Assembly (NCBI RefSeq): GCF_002775205.1
Contig: NC_036456.1
Coordinates: 26,199,850 to 26,263,849 of the forward strand
DNA: 64,000 nt
Direction of reading: 5' to 3'
DNA from: Xiphophorus maculatus
Lineage: Eukaryota; Chordata; Actinopteri; Cyprinodontiformes; Poeciliidae
Position numbers and translations under genes: made by a program. Below, piece by piece: positions 60,901 through 64,000 of this stretch (the first letter of the stretch is position 1; every line of letters begins with the position of its first letter). Under the pieces are notes generated by a model. The model did no database searches and had not been told where the DNA came from. It saw nothing but the letters and a program-made list of their open reading frames with translations.

Positions 60901-63839
60901 AGGCCTCATTCAGACCCCTAGCGGGGGCAGTGTTGACTTATTTTTGGTTCTGGACTTCACCCAGAAACCACAAACAGTGAAGCAGAGAGAGAAAAAAGCC
61001 TCCACAGAATTCCTCAAATAGGTACATAGAGGCTGTGCCGATCCTTCACCATGTTTCTGTTGACATCAGCTCCGCATTTCAAGAGTTAATGCAGCTCATT
61101 CTTGCAATTCCTAATTTTATTCATTCCTTTCTATGGTTTTTAGTGACTTCCTGTATGTCTGGCTTTAGCGCAATTTGAGGGTGGAGTCAAACATTTGAGT
61201 CGGTGATGACTTGATGCTTATAGCAGGATATTTAGCCAAACTACATTTTCAAAATGAGGAATGAAAGTGAAAGTGATATCCAAAGAGACAAAATCTGTTA
61301 ATAATGCTGTAATTTCTAGGTGTAGCAAGCTGCTGTATTTTAGGAATATTAGGGCCAGGCTAAGATATATAGATATTTTTTTAAATTATGAGAATACTCA
61401 TTATAATACCAGATAAAAAAGTCTAAGTAATACAAGAAATCATTTTATTACCAGAGTAATAGCAATATTATGAGAACAGTCATAATAATATGAGAAAAAA
61501 GTGACAATAATACCAGGATAAAGTTGTAATATTAACAAAATAGTTGTAATATCAGAATAAAGTAGGAAGAAGTCATAATAATACAAGAAAAAAGTCTGAA
61601 TAATACAGAATGTTATTTTATCAGAGTAGTTGTAATATTATGAGAACAGCAATAATAAAAGAATAAAGTCATTATATTACCAGAATAAAGTCGTAGCATT
61701 GCGAAAATAGTCGTGATATCTGAAAAATGTTGTGATAATAGCAGAGTAAAGTTGTATGGCAATAAAGTCAAAATAATACAGAAATAATATATTACCTGGA
61801 TAAAACTGTAGAAATACAAAAATAGTTGTAATATGACAGATAAGTTGTAAAAATACCAGAATAGACGTAACAATAAGAGAAATAAGCCTAGACTAATGGT
61901 TGTATCAGAACGTTGCAAATATCGAACCTCTGCTCTCAATAAAACAGCTTTTCTTCTGGTAATTCTGACTTTTTTTCTGCTAATGTTATGACTTTTTCTC
62001 ATTTTATTTTATTCATGTAACTAAAAAACAAAGTTTTATCATAAAAACTTGGCAAAAAAATCGTCATAATCATAAACGAATGGAGAAATATGTGCAAAAT
62101 GTGCTTCTTTTTTGAAATTACACAATTAAAAAATGTCTTATTATTGTTCCATATTGTTAAAATACTATATCTTTTTTTCAATACGTGGTTTAAATGTGTT
62201 AGCCAAATTCTGCTAGCAGGACGAACGTTTCCCTGGTTCTGGGCCGAGTCCGGGGCGTTTCGTACCTTGAGCTCCTGCATGCTGAGCTCTGCGCCGTTCT
62301 CCTTGGCGCTCTCCATCAGGACGTCCAGCGCGTCGCTGTAATCCTTCCCCTGGGAACACAGAGGCTTTTCTCTGATGGCTTTCTCTATGCTTTTCTGAAG
62401 CGTGTCTCGTGCTCGGATTCCCTGCAGAAGAAACACATGAAATACATTCAGAAGCTGTTTCCATTACAAATGTAGGTAAATCTTTGTCTATGTTCTGCTA
62501 ATGTCAACAAACTGAACTTCACAGTAACTGTGTTTCCATTGGGAAAGAAATGAAAATAAAATCACGCAATAAGATATTAAGACTTCTGGCAGCGATGGAT
62601 GTAAACAGTTACATGAGATTTATTCATAATTTAGTAATCTGCTAGCTGTAGCTAGCGGCAACGTAGGCAGCATTTTGGGGAAATTGTTGGCGATTTTACA
62701 GAAAAGCGATTCTGGATTCAACACGTTTGAATGACACACAACTTTTTATGAACTGTGTGATGGAACAAAAACAAATCATTATCCTCCTACCACTTTCTGT
62801 CATTTTCACCAACACAACGTCAACTTGCTGTTGATCAAGTGTTTAACACAATACATCTATTTTGATATGGCTGAAAAAATCAGAAACGTGAGTTTTTTTT
62901 AAAATTGCCATGTTTCCATTAAGTGAATTTATTTTCGGAATTTCAATTTGTCCAATTTTATGGTCAATGGAAACACAGATAGAGCAGGTATGGCTAATTA
63001 TCATATTGTTTATCATGATACATTTCTCATCATAAGATTTTTTGATTTATCACGATAAATTCCAGCTAATGTTGAAATCTGTAGGAACCGTCTTACCTTC
63101 CTGTAGCCGCTGAACGGCAGGTCGATTGGGAGGCTGAAGAGGTTGTTGACGAAGTCCTGAAAGGTGGAGAACTGGTGCCTCATTTCCTCCTCCGACACCC
63201 TGAATCCCAGCAGCACCCTGACCGCCATGGTGAACGACAGCCTCTGGCTCTCCCTGAGGAACCACACGGTTACGTCCAAACACGTGAAACACAGCCTGAG
63301 ACATCTTCAGTTACAAATCAGAAAAGCTAAAGGAGAAAAATAGCATATTCTTCCACATATAATTCTCTCTTCATTAGCGCAACTTTCTATTTTTACAAAA
63401 TGTAAACAAAAATAGAGGCGTCAGATATTAGCAGTTGCAGGATTTCTGTTTTGTAAAAGACAACAAACCATTTCTTTAGCATTTGTTTTGGTTTGCATTT
63501 ACCCAGAATGCCCTGCTCTATAATCCACTTCCTGTTTTTAGAGCGCTTTGCGTTCACATATGCATTCAAACCGCACCAGACTTCGCTTTTTTGGTTTGCA
63601 TCAGAGTTTGTTCACAGCTCCCCAAACGAACCAAACTCTCTAAACAAACTAGTTGGAACTGGAACTAAACAGAACGGCTGTGAATGAACTCGGTGTGACC
63701 GTCCTGGACTGCCGGCGCACCTGTAGACGTTGATGGGCTCGGGGTTGGAGCTCCACACTCGGAGGCTCTCTTGGATGACCTGCTGGATTTTTGGGAGGTA
63801 GGACTCCAACGCATCATGGCTGAACACTTTGGCGAACAC
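57579..63839 (-). CDS. cyp26b1: Cytochrome P450 26B1 (retinoic acid hydroxylase), 3' five coding exons, partial
   Basis: CYP26 enzymes are haem monooxygenases of the endoplasmic reticulum that 4-hydroxylate all-trans retinoic acid and so clear it from embryonic and gonadal tissue. Joining complement exons 63839-63721, 63253-63097, 62421-62266, 59658-59374 and 57971-57579 keeps frame with GT/AG at every junction and gives ~370 residues. Seen in order: I-helix segment AAFATTAS, in which alanine replaces the acidic residue of the usual P450 motif as in CYP26B1; the ExxR helix (KEVLR); the DPDRF motif; and the haem loop [10 protein letters not shown] with its cysteine codon at 57797-57795. The C-terminus contains DSNQNEI and ends ATV, as I remember for CYP26B1 and unlike CYP26A1 or CYP26C1. 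If the full protein is ~512 residues like human, this cysteine falls at position 441. The first ~143 residues lie past the window edge. Family identity is very sure and the B1 paralogue likely. Confidence 0.93.
57972..59373 (-). other. cyp26b1: cyp26b1 intron before last exon (1.4 kb)
   Basis: Non-coding. Roughly 58140-58480 resembles, in reverse complement, the dispersed repeat at 5700-5830 and 6110-6370 (shared words around ACAAGGTCAGGAAAAAGC and TTGACTTTGACAATTT). The remainder shows no recognised element. Confidence 0.8.
59374..59658 (-). CDS. cyp26b1: cyp26b1 internal exon with I-helix and ExxR
   Basis: The acceptor is CCATAG|GAGTC and the donor CTAGAT|GTAAGT. It encodes 95 codons in phase 0. 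Residues 5-20 of the exon are the I-helix ([15 protein letters not shown]), and residues 73-76 (EVLR) are the invariant ExxR of the K-helix. It ends TFELD immediately before the GVQIPKGW start of the last exon. Confidence 0.94.
59801..60362. mobile_element. Foldback element in cyp26b1 intron (family C)
   Basis: It begins TTTTCACACCTGA and ends GGCTGGTGTGAAAG, so its ends are inverted. The body shares long blocks with the elements at 29843-30565, 45340-45700 and 63415-63690, for example TTTACCCAGAATGCCC and GTTCCCCTCCTCGCC. It is non-autonomous with no ORF of its own, and looks like an old DNA-transposon derivative common in teleosts. The superfamily is not certain. Confidence 0.75.
60400..61380. 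other. cyp26b1: Intronic unique sequence of cyp26b1
   Basis: No coding exon or recognised repeat. Around 60780-60900 base composition is locally GC-rich and non-repetitive, with a CACGTG E-box in GCAGCACGTGTG. It is a possible intronic regulatory patch but nothing decisive is visible. Confidence 0.4.
61380..61890. repeat. Degenerate AATA/AAGTCGTAATA-type tandem repeat in intron
   Basis: Variants of ~20-25 base units such as GAGAACAGTCATAATAATA and AGAATAAAGTTGTAATA are strung together. The same repeat style occurs at 11585-12095 and 20190-20345. The ORF read through it is a low-complexity artefact. Confidence 0.8.
62266..62421 (-). CDS. cyp26b1: cyp26b1 internal exon ([11 protein letters not shown]...MQELK)
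   Basis: The acceptor is TCTGCAG|GGAATC and the donor CTCAAG|GTACGA. It encodes exactly 52 codons in phase 0, covering the G-H region with the family-typical IEKAIREK and [11 protein letters not shown] blocks. The length and both boundaries match the corresponding CYP26B1 exon. Confidence 0.92.
62528..62978. mobile_element. Short element with 14-bp perfect terminal inverted repeats
   Basis: The left end is CTGTGTTTCCATTG (62528-62541) and the right end is its exact reverse complement CAATGGAAACACAG (62965-62978). The length is 451 bp, with no ORF of note. Related words (AATGGAAACAC) recur at 8600-8740. It is a non-autonomous foldback/MITE in the cyp26b1 intron; a target-site duplication is not clear. 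Confidence 0.7.
63097..63253 (-). CDS. cyp26b1: cyp26b1 internal exon (ESQRLSF...LPFSGYRK)
   Basis: The acceptor is CCTCAG|GG and the donor AAG|GTAAGA. It encodes one base of a split Arg codon plus 52 residues, including the family block [14 protein letters not shown] (substrate-channel/F-G region). In the human gene, as I remember it, this segment and the preceding exon form one exon, so the intron 63254-63720 is a notable difference. Confidence 0.9.
63415..63690. mobile_element. Partial family C element filling most of a cyp26b1 intron
   Basis: It carries the family blocks TTTACCCAGAATGCCC, CCACTTCCTG and GCGTTCACATATGCATTC, also seen at 45600-45690 and 60140-60220. It occupies more than half of the 467-bp intron 63254-63720. 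Confidence 0.7.
63685..63701 (-). promoter_or_regulatory. DR5-like retinoid response element in cyp26b1 intron (candidate)
   Basis: On the minus strand it reads CGGTCA-CACCG-AGTTCA. The second half-site fits RGKTCA exactly and the first has one mismatch. It lies 20 bases past the donor of exon 63839-63721, at the edge of the repeat fragment. RAR/RXR dimers are known to bind DR5 elements and CYP26 genes are retinoid-induced; function here is inference. Confidence 0.3.
63721..63839 (-). CDS. cyp26b1: cyp26b1 internal exon (first visible; starts [12 protein letters not shown])
   Basis: It follows an acceptor CTGCAG and starts in phase 0 with GTGTTC. It encodes 39 residues plus two bases, ending ..PINVYR, where the arginine codon is completed by the next exon. 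The donor is AG|GTGCGC. This is the region after the CYP26 C-helix; the family has [17 protein letters not shown] here. Confidence 0.9.
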
Positions 63840-64000
63840 CTGCAGACAGAAAATCAAAGGACCACTTCAATTAAATTGGACTTAAAACTACACAAAGCAG
63901 CTGCCTCCAGTCGCCAGTCAGGGAATAACACGCGCAATTAATGTGAAATTTAGTAGAAAGTTCAGCTGTGGATGAAGGGAGAGAGAGTTACTACTTTTCT

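Noticed and set aside
61613..62002. 129-codon minus-strand ORF inside the cyp26b1 intron
   Set aside because: Low-complexity Leu/Phe/Tyr translation of the AATA-type tandem repeat.

Overview
This window is vertebrate nuclear DNA, almost certainly from a teleost fish. It is AT-rich and intron-bearing, with long (CA/TG)n microsatellites. It holds many short hAT-type and foldback elements, a tRNA-derived SINE and eroded LINE pieces of types common in fish. No bacterial-style gene, operon, CRISPR array or rRNA/tRNA gene is present.

The only protein-coding gene I can support is at the right-hand end on the minus strand. It is the 3' part of a cytochrome P450 of the CYP26 (retinoic acid 4-hydroxylase) family, best matched to cyp26b1. 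Five coding exons are visible, at 63839-63721, 63253-63097, 62421-62266, 59658-59374 and 57971-57579. They encode about 370 residues that include the I-helix, the ExxR helix and the haem-cysteine loop. The exons for the N-terminal ~143 residues lie beyond position 64000. The introns carry foldback elements and low-complexity repeat.

The remaining ~57 kb (1-57 kb) lies downstream of cyp26b1 and behaves as a gene desert. Almost all short ORFs there are chance or repeat-driven. What can be seen is: dispersed repeat families, several with both ends and target-site duplications; two broken reverse-transcriptase fragments; tandem arrays with ~27-bp, ~33-bp and exactly 100-bp units; and a few non-repetitive islands. 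CYP26B1 in other vertebrates is known to be retinoid-responsive and to sit beside a large gene-poor interval, so distal regulatory DNA is plausible here.

The observations I rate highest are these. (1) A full-consensus DR5 retinoic-acid response element (AGTTCA-N5-AGTTCA) at 48829, next to a PBX-HOX-type site, about 8.7 kb past the cyp26b1 stop codon, with weaker DR5-like sites including one inside a cyp26b1 intron. (2) At least six dispersed-repeat copies that each carry a pair of identical or near-identical RFX X-box sequences at fixed 27- or 31-32-bp spacing. (3) An intron that splits what I remember as a single CYP26B1 exon and that is largely filled by a repeat element. (4) A 100-bp tandem repeat carrying GC-box and CCAAT-box modules. 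I found no sign of a wholly new gene system.
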